Position numbers and translations under genes: made by a program
Notes under the pieces: generated by a model
Told to the model about the DNA's origin: nothing
Database searches by the model: none
The model's input: the letters and a program-made list of their open reading frames with translations, nothing else
DNA from: Cytidiella melzeri
Lineage: Eukaryota; Basidiomycota; Agaricomycetes; Polyporales; Irpicaceae
Assembly (NCBI GenBank): GCA_022592445.1
Contig: JABYQR010000196.1
Span: 20,976-84,975, forward strand
Direction: 5' to 3'
DNA: 64,000 nucleotides
In this document: piece after piece, positions 10,433 to 20,960 of the stretch
How the letters are laid out: every line of letters begins with the position of its first letter
How positions within the stretch are numbered: position 1 is the first letter of the stretch

Positions 10433-11794
10433 CATTTACATGGCTGGGTGGAACTTTCCTGATGTTCAGTTACTTTCTGTCTACGCTGTTTATTGATACG
10501 AACACCTTTTAGCCTACTCAGTTGATTGATCTGTACAGTACCCTGAACAGGAATATATCGCACGGTGTCGGTATTGACTCCCAACGGTTTTTTCTTGCTA
10601 GTCTTAGGTTTAGATGTGGATTGTTTTGTCAGTCTTTTCTTTTTGTCAAGTACTTGCCATTCTGCTTCTTGGAATGGATCACCAATATTATAGGTGTTGA
10701 TTAAACCCCATTGTAACGGACTAGGCATTGTTCTAGGAACATAGTCACTTCCTCTTGCATATCTACATGATGATATTAGATGGCTCCGTGTTGTACCATC
10801 TACACCCTTGGGTAATTTGTTTTTGAAATGCAATCTTGTAAGCTCATCTAGCAATGCTAACTCTTGGAACTCCTGTCCCAAATATCCAGACAATCTCCCA
10901 GTCATGTGTTTATCTGAGAAATCTTGAGCAATAATAGTACCCTGATATGTTGAACCTCTTGATAAGCAAGTGTACATAGACTGGTGACTGCGACAATTGT
11001 GTATGTCAACAACATTGTACCTCCTTGTCTGACCTTGGGATGTGTAGTCCATCATGCCTAACTTTACTATTACTGTACACGGTTTATAGTTCTTTGCATG
11101 CCATCAGGATGCTGACAATCACATTTATAGGTTCTGCTGTGACAGGCACCACATCAGGTTCCAATCCATCTAGTTTGATTGGTATTGGTGGTGAAGTTAG
11201 CTTTACAAACAACACATCTAATGTGCTGTGATTTGCGTCTATAGGCTGAGATTCCCACCCAACTACAACACCTTCTGCTCCATTAGTCACACCACACTCT
11301 GTTGCTTTGTTCTTCTTAATCATAATAGGCATTCCTATACAAGTACCTAATTTGCCAGGATGGTTTCCAGTATTTCTTGAAGGCAATGACCAAAACACAG
11401 CTTGATCTTGTGGACAAAGGCAGTCAGTATTCCATGATGGATCTGCTTTTGTTTTACGGATCTTGGTAAAAAGCTTTGTCTCATCATTGTTGGAGCTATA
11501 ACAATCTACAGAGTAAAACTAACTCAGAGTTTGATGGGCCTCTTGCGAGAATCGTTCTGCGCCTCTGTCATTGAATGTATCTCTACTTGCATTGTAAGAT
11601 GTTATAGTTGACACGTTACGGAACACAGTATTGGACCACTTTTGTCAATTTTTTGAAATACCAGCTATTCTAGTTTGCAGAAAAGTAATATCTTCTTTGG
11701 TACAAGACTTGTACCTTAAGTTTTCTAGCAAAATGCAGAACTTTGCATCTTCATCTGTCTGTGAATTTTGTCTCATGTTGGTGCGTAAGATGAC
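10411..11794 (-). pseudogene. Pif1-like Helitron helicase, C-terminal part (H1)
   Basis: Minus-strand frames with DYTSQGQTRRYNVV and YTCLSRGSTYQGT (near 10960-11050), the last helicase motif of Pif1/RecD-type enzymes. 11084-11398 holds the preceding helicase segment (PSRNTGNHPGKLGTCIGMP). The tail after motif VI is Lys-rich (KKKPLGVNTD) and leads to the USP domain. Frames shift several times. The same sequence, differently broken, is in H2 at 38871-39434, 40412-41001 and 50153-50345. The helicase would unwind the transposing strand. Confidence 0.75.
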
Positions 11795-12504
11795 TGACAT
11801 GGATAGTCCAACAGACTGGATTTTTCCAACATTATCACAAGTTGACAGCCTTAGGCGCCTATCTAGAGCGCTTATTTTCAGGCTAGGAGTGTTACCAGAC
11901 CTAACCCTAACCCGGGTCACGTGACATCCTGCCTTATTTATCAATAGTCCAGACCCAAACCCTAGACTCAGTCTGGAGCAGTTCCAGATCAACCTAGGCT
12001 ATTGTTCTATTGTTCTTCTTCCATTGATAGGGATTCCCCAGGGATTCCCCCAGGTTTTATTGTTCTATTGTTCCATTGTTCTATTGTTATAACTTTATTG
12101 TTCTATGTACCCTGGTCCTTGACAGTTACTCAGGTCCTTGACAGTTACCCTGGTCCCTTATTGTTCTACAGTTACTCCAGCCCCACAGTTACTCCAGTCC
12201 CTAGTGTGGGAACTTGTGCACAGACCACCCAGCCACAGTATATATAGTAGCCCTCACCCTCCCTAGCTCTGCATCTTGACCTCTCTGTCATTTGCACTGC
12301 TAGGTGAGTTACTGCATGTAACTTAGTGTCATACCTTATTAACTCTGTCATTTGCACTGCTAGTATCCGGCCTCTGTGCCTGCTTGCCTGCTCATCATCG
12401 ACTCTGACCTTGTTGTCGTCGTTGGAGATCCCTTTCCTTTTCCACCATCATCCATTCCACCCTTGTTTAGGGTTTAGCAGTATAGCAGCAGTCGATCCAC
12501 GACA
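11795..12504 (+). mobile_element. Solo LTR-B inside the H1 helicase
   Basis: 710 bp from TGACATGG to CCACGACA, with ATGAC duplicated exactly (11790-11794 and 12505-12509). The H2 copy at 50346-50356 is the empty site, with one ATGAC and no insert. The LTR contains CACGTG, several TTCTATTGTTC repeats, a TATATATAG box near 12239, and two CCCTAA units that are not a telomere. Confidence 0.95.
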
Positions 12505-12927
12505 ATGACCGCAGTGGTAAACTGATGCCATATTGCTTTACCTAAAGCAGCTTGCTGATCCTTATGAGACTGTGCTGCATGGATACCAGACTGAACAGTA
12601 CTTGAATAGAGGGTGTCTCCTGTTGATACTGGGGGAAGCTGTGCAAAGTCTCCTGCAAAGATGGCATGTTTCCCTCCAAATGGTTCAGTCTCATTGTCCA
12701 AGGCCATACACATTTGTCTGCTAATATTTTATAAGTTGAAACATTCATATCTTATCCATAAATATGTACTCTACATACTGCAAGTTACTATTGATTTCAC
12801 TTAGAGCTCCTAGTTGTTCAGTTCTTACAATAAGGGTTGATACCTAGGATAAAATGATCAGTAGAACCACCAATCAGTGATGCAGCTGATCGAGTAGGTG
12901 CCATACAAAAAAACCGATAAGCTTAAT
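12505..12927 (-). pseudogene. Pif1-like helicase, middle part (H1)
   Basis: The minus strand shows GDFAQLPPVSTGDT (near 12640), the helicase motif III region, and GGKHAIF before it. It continues to an ADSSAAS-like stretch near 12870. The frame is broken at several points. It continues the helicase across the LTR-B insertion and is interrupted again by LTR-D at 12928. Confidence 0.75.
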
Positions 12928-13154
12928 TGTTGTTATTTTAGGTTTGCCGCCTCAAGTTTGTTTGTTTCCGCTTGTTCCCGCCGCCCGCCTTTGTCATTCC
13001 GCGCGGATTACCTGACTCGATATTCCCTTTTTGTGTTATCCGTTTTTCTAAAATTATATAAAAACCTTTGTATTTGCGCCTCTCCAGAATAACATTGTGT
13101 TCATCCCTTCGAGCCCCCTTCCCGTGCGCGCTCCTAAACCCTGCAAAAACAACA
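12928..13154 (+). mobile_element. Short 227 bp LTR-like insert (LTR-D) inside the helicase
   Basis: Begins TGTTGTTATTTTAGG and ends AAAAACAACA; TTAAT is duplicated on both sides (12923-12927 and 13155-13159). H2 near 50750 lacks the insert. TG..CA ends, a 5 bp duplication and a TATATAAAAACC box at about 13055 suggest a very small solo LTR, as in TRIM or SMART elements. A MITE is the alternative. Confidence 0.7.
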
Positions 13155-14030
13155 TTAATTGTGACAGGTATAAAAATGTATCAATGATTTAATAACTTGA
13201 GTTTCCTGTACCAGCCATTCCACCCAAATACATCTTCAGCTGAGATAGTTTTTCAAGTGTTGAGTCATTTGCTATGATTTTGGAAGCCCTGGCCTGTTCA
13301 GTGTTCAATGTATAGCTACTTAAAAATTCATTGATAAGGGAGCGATCTTTCTTAGATGCTGCTTCAAATATACTTTCATAATATGGAATATCAATGACTT
13401 CTACAAGATCAATAGAATAGTTGTGCTTTTTAATTGCCTTTGATGGAGCTTAAAATTTCAGCTTTGGTCTTGTTCAATAATTTTTGCCAATGATAACAGC
13501 TTGGTGTTGTATCATTTTTCCATTGGATATCAACAGAGTGGTCATCTGCATTCAAAAACCCATTCCTTTTGAGCAGGTCTTCAGTATCCATCATATGTTC
13601 TAGCTGTAATATTGTTGATCTGTTGATAGGTCCCATGTCTGTTACATTATGCTCATCAAAACCACATTGTTCTGAATCAAGTATACCAATGAATTCTTCT
13701 TCAGTTCCGTCTAGCATGTCATTACCAAAGTATGGTGGCATAGAAACAACATCTAGAGTTTTTGTTTCTTGTTGTGCTGCAAAATCATCTCTGGCATCAT
13801 AACATTCATATTGCAGATTGAAATTATTTGTAATATATGTGTATCGCTGGGGAAATTTGTAGTTGTTGAACTCATCACTCCAAGTCAAGTCTTTTGACTT
13901 TAACTCTAAACACGAGCGCCATGAGTTGAAAAGTGCCAGCATAGTCATACAGTAGTCTTTTTGATTGCCTTTATCTTCTTGCAGTAGGATACCATCTACA
14001 AAGTCTACACACCTGATCCCTATTAAGGGT
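13155..14030 (-). pseudogene. Helitron helicase, Walker A region and N-terminal linker (H1)
   Basis: The minus strand shows YLGGMAGTG near 13230, where H2 reads GGMAGTGKS. H1 has lost two bases inside the Walker A motif, so it reads GTGNSS and then shifts frame. Upstream (13430-13948) is the linker typical of basidiomycete Helitron proteins: TMLALFNSWRSCLELKSK, TWSDEFNNYKF, and NLQYECYDARDDFAAQQ. Upstream of about 14030 homology to H2 (58020) stops. The Rep domain expected before this point is absent. Confidence 0.75.
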
Positions 14031-14515
14031 GGTTCGAGACACTGACAAACGTCTCATAGAAGGTGCTGATAAGTAACAAAGTGAATGCTACATGGAGATA
14101 TCAGGAGAGCCACTTGAAGTGAGGAACGGAGTGATGCACAGTCCAATAGATGCTCTTGTCCACTTGATTGAGGAGAGAGTGTCCATCCCGGAGAGAGATA
14201 CATGAAATTACAACTACAGCAAACCACAAAACATGTCAGCCCTGCAACACCAAGCCTACACAACACAACAAGAGCAATGTGGTATTGCACAATGCCACAA
14301 CTGTTGCATCATATGACCAAATATAGCCCTGCGTGTATAGAACAATAGGAACAAACATGTACTCACTGTTTCTGTCATTTCAAGACCGAGTACAAAGCTG
14401 ACCTTGAGGATTGATGAGTGAGATATAGAGGTGAGAGTTCAAGTGTATGGAGGTGAGAGGGGAGTGGCAAACGGAGGGAGCACTGTCCTCATGCACCACG
14501 AAGTGTAACTCGCAC
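14031..14515. other. Unassigned stretch between helicase and permease remnants
   Basis: No gene or element was recognised. The open frames here are short and resemble nothing I know. The right edge (14484-14515) shares about 32 bp with 25418-25450 in the same orientation. Confidence 0.4.
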
Positions 14516-14706
14516 TGCAGAGCCAATAGCCCGTGAATTTTGCCGGTCAAACGTGTTAGGGAAGTGGATTTGCACGATAAGGAGTTGAATGTTGGCGAAA
14601 GTTGATATCGAGCGAATATCACGGGGCTGGCGTTAAAATGACCTCGTTCGACTTGGAGCGTAAAATTTGCACAACAAGGGGTATTTACAACAACATGCTG
14701 AGCTCA
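14516..14706 (-). repeat. Repeat flanking the permease block, left copy
   Basis: About 190 bp, highly similar in reverse orientation to 25218-25409. Shared marks are CTCAGCATGTTGTTG at one end and GGGCTATTGGCTCTGCA at the other. With the right copy it brackets the permease and foldback segment as an inverted pair. Identity as an element is unknown. Confidence 0.65.
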
Positions 14707-14814
14707 GCAGGTGAATTTCACCGCTTCCTCGGCGTTGGCGCCATAATATATCATATCATCTGCTATAGCTACATACATATATATGTATAACTTATTGGCA
14801 ACAGTTTCTATAAG

Positions 14815-14901
14815 GGGTATGTATGTAGATATAGCTGCATGGCCTCTCAGACCTAAACCAAAAAGAACACGGGATGCGGCAAACAGGAAAGAGTTGCCAG
14901 C
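14815..14901 (-). pseudogene. Amino-acid permease remnant, part 3
   Basis: Reads on from part 2 after removal of the LTR-B insertion: GNSFLFAASRVLFGLGLRGHA, a conserved loop and membrane segment of fungal amino-acid permeases. Sequence similarity then ends near 14815; about half of the transporter is missing downstream. Confidence 0.75.
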
Positions 14902-15593
14902 TGTCGCGGAGCGACTGCTGCTATGCTGATAAACCCTAAACAAGGGTGAAGAGGAGAGGAAGTGGGAGTGGAAGTAGATCTCCAACGACGACAACGAGGT
15001 CAAAGTCAATGATAAGCAGGCAAGCAGGCACAGAAGCCGGATACTAGCAGTGCAAATGACAGAGTTAATAAGGTATGATACTAAGTTACATGCAGTAACT
15101 CACCTAGCAGTGCAAATGACAGAGAGGTCAAGATGCAGAGCTAGGGAGGGTAAGGGCTACTATATATACTGTGGCTGGGTGGTCTGTGCACAAGTTCCCA
15201 CACTAGGGACTGGAGTAACTGTGGGGCTGGAGTAACTGTAGAACAATAAGGGACCAGGGTAACTGTCAAGGACCAGGGTACAGAGAACAACAGAGTTATA
15301 ACAATAGAACAATGGAACAATAGAACAATAAAACCTGGGGGAATCCCTGGGGAATCCCTATCAATGGAAGAAGAACAATAGAACAATAGCCTAGGTTGAT
15401 CTGGAACCACTCCAGACTGAGTCTAGGGTTTGGGTCTGGACTATTGATAAATAAGGCAGGATGTCACGTGACCCGGGTTAGGGTTAGGTCTGGTAACACT
15501 CCTAGCCTGAAAATAAGCGCTCTAGATAGGCGCCTAAGGCTGTAAACTTGTGATAATGTTGGAAAAATCCGGTCTGTTGGACTATCCATGTCA
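14902..15593 (-). mobile_element. Solo LTR-B inside the permease exon
   Basis: 692 bp, TGTCGCGG at 14902 to CCATGTCA at 15593, reversed relative to the copy at 11795. CCAGC is duplicated exactly at 14897-14901 and 15594-15598. It interrupts the permease reading frame between the AFFAG and GNSFLF stretches. Confidence 0.95.
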
Positions 15594-15649
15594 CCAGCAA
15601 AGAATGCAGAGGTGAAGATGCAGGCGTTGACAATGTGTGAGAGGACTTT
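15594..15649 (-). pseudogene. Amino-acid permease remnant, part 2
   Basis: On the minus strand: KVLSHIVNACIFTSAFFAG, which continues the permease frame that breaks off at 22932-22944. The 13 bp GTGAGAGGACTTT occurs at both break points, so the intervening LINE is the cause. Confidence 0.8.
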
Positions 15650-16965
15650 TTTTTTTTTTTTTTTTCTCCTTGTTTATTGTCCTTGAGGGCTACGCCCTAT
15701 GGTAGACAAAGTACATCTGTGCTACTGCTACGCAAAATATGTGTGTCTGAAAAGCAATCGTGATCAAAACGTATAGGGCAATGATTACCCTTGTTGTGCG
15801 TCGGAGGGTTTTTGGTATTACTGGGAGTGTATTGGGTTGTATCGGAATGAGAAAAGTCAAGGTGCACCTAAGGACTCGAGGGGCTCTGCCGACTTAACGG
15901 GAGAGACTGGGATCTAAACCTGCTACCCATACTGGTGGACGTTGATCCCCTGGGCTGTGGCCTCTTGCGGTAACAGGGATCCGGGTTGCGGTCCTCCGCC
16001 CCCTGTTGAAACTCCCCCAGTCTCTGTCGCGGAGCAACTGCTGCTATGCTGCTAAACCCTAAACAAGGGTGGAATGGATGATGGTGGAAAAGGAAAGGGA
16101 TCTCCAACGATGACAACAAGGTCAGAGTCGATGATGAGCAGGCAAGCAGGCACAGAGGCCGGATACTGGCAGTGCAAATGACGAAGTTAATATAATGCTT
16201 ATACTAGGTTACATTGAGTAACTCACCTAGCAGTGCAAATGACGAAGAGGTCAAGATGCAGAACCAGGGAGGGTAAGGGGTACTATATATACTGTGTCTG
16301 GATGGTCTGTGCACCAGTTCCCACACTAGGGACTGGAGTAACTGTGGGACTGGAGTAACAATAGAACAATAAGGAACCCGGGTAACTGTCAAGGACCGGA
16401 TTAACTGTCAAGGACCTGAGTAACTGTCAAGGACCAGGGTACGTAGAACAATAGAGCTAGAACAATACAACAATAGAACAATAGGATAAGAACAATAGAA
16501 CAATAAGACCTGGGGGAATCCCTGGGGAATCCCCATCAATGGAAGAGGAACAATAGAACAATAGCCTAGGTTGATCTGGAACCGCTCCAGACTGAGTCTA
16601 GGGTTTGGGTCTGGACTATTGATAAATAAGGCAGGATGTCACGTGACCCGGGTTAGGGTTAGGTCCGGTAACGCTCCTAGCCGGAAAATAAGCGCTCTAG
16701 ATAGGCGCCTAAGACTGTAAACTTGTGACATTATTGGAAAAATCCGGTCTCTGTTGGACTATCCATGTCAGTCTCTGAGCTTCAGGTTGCGCGTGAGAAC
16801 TTATAAGTGTGCCTGCGCTGCCATGGATTCTTTTCTCGCCGTGTGACGGTGTGTCCTGGACAATGTGGCCGGCCTCTGTCAGCTCGGGGTGCGCATTGTT
16901 ACGGGAGGTACTTCTCTTTGGCGTCGTTTAGGTATCGTTCTCCTAGCTCCTTCCACTCTACGTAG
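15650..16965 (-). other. 3' untranslated region of the LINE
   Basis: No ORF. It holds the T-run at 15648-15665 (oligo(A) tail on the element strand) and the solo LTR-B at 16025-16770. Confidence 0.7.
16025..16770 (-). mobile_element. Solo LTR-B inside the LINE 3' region
   Basis: 746 bp, TGTCGCGG to CCATGTCA; GTCTC is duplicated exactly at 16020-16024 and 16771-16775. It is younger than the LINE, which is itself younger than the permease copy. Confidence 0.95.
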
Positions 16966-19900
16966 TCACCTCCTCCTCCTTTTCCTTCTCTTTGTCGACG
17001 CCTCCTTTGGTAGGGACAGGCTTCCTAGGGTTTTTGCGAAGCGACCTGTGGCGTGGATGTATCGGAAGAGGGAACGTATGGTGCGAGCGTTGCTGAGGAG
17101 GTTAGGGATGGAGCGGGCTGGGCGTCCCAGTTCGTATGTGATTAAGTCGCGGTGTCTCTCGTATGCTGGGCACTGGAGCAGGAAGTGGTCTACCGTCTCT
17201 GGGTACATTTCGCAGGCGGGACATGTTGGTGAGGTTGCCTTTCCGATGTGGTGAAGGTGACGGCGTAAGGGTGCATGGCCTGTGCGAAGTTGGAAAAGAA
17301 GGGCTGCGTGTCGTCTGGGTAAGTTCGATACAAGGTCAGCGAAACGGTCTGATGGTAGGGTAGGGTCTATTCTGCTTAGTCTTTGGTAGCGCAGGGACTT
17401 TTGCCAGAGTTGCTTCGCCGCCTCCTTGAGTTCTGCCGTCTTGAGTTGTTTGAGCTTGGACGCGCTGATTGGGAGGGCCTGTCTGAGTATGGGAGGCATT
17501 CGCACTGTCTCCGATGTGTTGCCATGTGCCGCCTCCTTCGCCAATACATCTGCCTCTTTGTTCCCTTCCACTCCGCGGTGACCGGGTACCCAGCGTATTG
17601 TGAGCTTGAGGGTTTCGTGTTTCGTCTGTAGCTTCCTCGCCATTCGGTGGAGTCCGTCTAGTAGATAATGGGCTGGCCCGGGGTCCGCTGATCTCAATGC
17701 TAGGATGGCGGCCTTGTTGTCCAAAGCGATAAAGGCCTTCCCCTCCACCCGTGTTCTTATACCCATGAGCATATGCATCCCTAGTAATAAACCTACCAGC
17801 TCTGCCTCGTATACCGTGTGCTGGTCTGAGGTCCCTAGGTAGTGTCGTAAGACCTTCTTTGTTGTGCGTCGTTTCCCCTTGATGTACATGGCCGCTGCTG
17901 CCCCTACACCTCCGTCGATGTCTGAGCCGTCAGAATAAATGTGGTACGTAGCTCTTTGTCTCCAAGCTTTATCCCTCTTTTCCGCCTTGCTCTTCTCCCC
18001 TTTGATCTCCGTTGCGAAGTTCGGTCTCCAGTAGGGCGAGAAACGTACGGGTGCAATCTTTTCGACGTGCTTTGGGTCTAGGCAATAGCGGTGTAGGAGA
18101 TCATGGATGGGTGAGCGATGCTTCTTCACGTACGATTGCCTTGCCTGCGAAATCAGTTTTGTGAGCGGGTGCGAATTCGGAAGGGTGCAGAGATGTAGCG
18201 CGGATCTGTGACACAGTTTGTCTATGGTCAGGCGCATGGGCAACATGTTTGCGTGTACTTCCATCACGTCTGTCGCTGTTGTGCGCATTGCTCCCGTGAC
18301 CATGATGACTGCTTGTTGCTGTATCTGCTCTAGTCTCTTGATGTGTCCAAGTGAGCCCCTTGCGTTTTGGCGGCTGGAGTTTGTAACTGGGGGGACAAGG
18401 TAGACGTCAGCCGCGTACAAAATGCTTGGTATGGCTACCGTCTGATACAGCTTTTTCGCCATTGCTGCTGAAATTCCCCTCTTCGTGTTTGTCATGCGCT
18501 TGAAGAGGGCTAGCCATTGCTGGCCTTTCCCTACCGCCCTCGCGACTTGCTCTGTCCAACGAAGCTGGTGATCTATGCGTACCCCTAGGAATGTGTGTGA
18601 CTTAGCTGGTTTTATTTGTGTGGTGCCCAGATCCAGCTCGGGTCCCAGCTCACGCGCGTTTCGTCAACAGTTTAGTAGGCCGAATTTCTCAAGGGAGAAC
18701 TGTGTGTTGTGCGTGTCCGCCCATTCGAAAGCCCCCCCTGCTCTCGTCATGTAATCCTTCAGCTTCTCATGCGTCTCCTCGTAGCTTTTCCCTATCGTGA
18801 TCACCGCTACATCGTCTATGTTCCCGGTGGCGTATTGCCCTTTGGCTGGGTCTGCTGCGTCGATGTTGCTCGAGTTGTAAATTTGGTACGAGATGACGGA
18901 CGTAGGGCACCCTTGATCTAGCCCACCAATGACGTCCAGGGGGGGTGAGACGTAGTCGTTGAAGCATAATACTACCTTTCTGTCTGCCATCTGCCGTCTC
19001 ATCCACTCCACTATTTCCGGTGGGAAACCCCTCATCCGCATGTCGTGAAAAAGCTGTGCCGGAGTGACGCTAGGAAAGGCCGCCTTGTTGTCTAGGAAGA
19101 GGATTGAGGCGTACTGTCCTTTTCTCCAGGCTGCCTTGATGGTCGACACAACGTAGTGTAGGGAATCTGTGGTAGTACGACCTGGTCGACCGAGGAAATG
19201 ATTATTGGAGATGAGGGAGAGGGACTCAGCTTTCTTTGTGATGATCTGTGTGACGCACGCCGCCAGTATTTTTGCTACGCAGGGCAGGAGAGCGATTGGG
19301 CGGTACGCATTTGGGAGGGTGTAGTCCTTCTTCCCTGGCTTCCGTAGTACAATCGTTCGCGCGGTTTTCCACTCCTCCGGGTAGACGTTCAACGCGAATG
19401 TGGCCTTGAAGATGCGGTGAAGGAAGGGGAGGAGCGTCTCGCTGCAGTTTAGGTAGACCTTGTTCGGCAGGTCGTCGACACCTGGCGCCTTGTATCTCTT
19501 CAGGGACAGTAGCACGGTCTGGACTAAGGCTTTCGAGATGCCAGTGAACATGAAGGCTGGCGTGGGGTACGCGAGACTACCCGTTGGGTTGGGGTCGGGT
19601 CCTGGGCTTGGGAAAAAAGTTTTTTCTCAGCACCTCGCATTTCTCATTGTTTGTCTCCGCCAGCCGCAGGCGCTGGAGGTGGTCGGTGTAATGGAGGTGG
19701 GGAATACACACCTTGCTTCCGTCTGACTGCCCCCCCTTCACGTATTTGCTGAAGTTCCTGACCGTGTCTGCTTTGATTTCCTCCAGATACGTGTTCCAGT
19801 GGTCTGTTTTCGCCCTGGTATCTGTTTCTCGCCTTGCAGTATTCCCTGTGCGCCGGGTGCTGTGGGACGGCATGAAACTGATACGACACTCTAGCTAGCT

Positions 19901-20960
19901 TTCTCACCTGGTCTCGTTGCTTCGATAGCTCCTTCGTCCACCAGCGTTTTGCTAGGGGGTAAGGTTTGGTGCGGGGTACAACTGCCTCCCGTGTGGCCCG
20001 CAAGCAACTCATCACCTCACCAAGGACCTTGTGAAAGTCCTCCACAGATCGGATGCGTGCATCCGGCACGTCTCTCTCTCCTAGCTCCTTGATGAGTCTT
20101 CCCCTTAACTCGTCCCAATCCGTCTCCCTCCAGTTCCATCTTGGTTTCAGTTCGACACGCTCTGCCTTTATCCTTAGTACCGTGCCGACTGGGTAGTGAT
20201 CTGTGTGTGGGGGCTTGAAGTGGGGGAAGGTCTGTGCACGAATGATGTACTCAGCTAGATCTGGGGTCGCAAAGACGTTGTCTGGGCGAGTGTGATTCCC
20301 TGTGCCTCGAGCCACTAAGGTGGGGATCTGACCTGGGAGTACCTGGTCCATTTCGTATCTAGCGAGAGTTTCCAACAACGGGACTGCTGCGTCCAGATAG
20401 GTCTGCGTGGTGAGGTGTGTGTTTTCGCTGAGTTCCCACATGGGGTGATGTCTGTTGAAATCTCCCGCCCACAGGACATGGGTGTTCAGGCCGTCGCGAC
20501 CGGATCTCCTCCGCCTTTCGTCCTCCCCCGCTATCTGCCTCAGTTTCCTCGCGATTAAATGGATGGTGTCGTCGTGTTTCTGGTCATTGTAGATGTTGAT
20601 GATGAGGATGTGGCCTATATGTGTGCGCAGGCGGATGATCACCGCGTCTGGTGTGTCGAGCGAGAGTTGCTCCCAAGCGTCCGTGCTGAGATGTGTGCTG
20701 ATGAGCATTAGTGCTCGCGTGGTTTTACCTTTGTCTTTCCAGTCGTGGTGTCTCGTGGGGTAGACGACTCTCCAGGAGTGTGAGGCGGATGTGAGTGTGT
20801 TGCCGGGCTGCATGTATGGCTCCTGAGTTAGCATGATATCGCAGTCGTCAATAGAGATGGTGTGAAGGAATGCCTGCTGAGCTATGTTCGATTTGGCCAG
20901 CTTGATCTGCCAGACGCGGAGCGTGTCCGCTTCTAATCGTCGTTGGGTTGCACCGTTCAT
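16966..20960 (-). pseudogene. LINE ORF2: endonuclease, reverse transcriptase, RNase H
   Basis: Starts at ATG 20960, overlapping the ORF1 stop as ATGA, which suggests termination-reinitiation. The endonuclease shows LTQEPY, WAGDFNRHHPMW and HTDHYPV (20830 to about 20190). The reverse transcriptase (19551-18664) has ILFLDNKAAFPSV, GLDQGCPTS and NIDDVAVI in place of the usual F/YxDD. RNase H has IYSDGSD, YEAELVG and the Asp in ALDNKAA, followed by WVPGHRGVEGNKEAD. The C-terminus has a CX2C..H..C finger (CPACEMYPETVDHFLLQC, near 17230). The frame shifts twice between about 19870 and 19560, and a TGA lies at 18664-18666. The enzyme would nick the target and prime reverse transcription there. Confidence 0.88.

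Noticed and set aside
11900..11925. CCCTAACCCTAACCC, telomere-like repeat
   Set aside because: Only two units, present at the same place in all LTR-B copies (11900, 15475, 16660, 32530), so it is part of the LTR and no telomere.
13155..14515. Rep (HUH) nuclease of the Helitrons
   Set aside because: No HUH or catalytic Tyr motif could be found here or at 57636-58873; the region before the linker is missing or replaced.
15648..15665. T-run as a terminator or a sequencing artefact
   Set aside because: It is at the exact 3' end of the LINE and next to the 13 bp duplication, so it is the oligo(A) tail.
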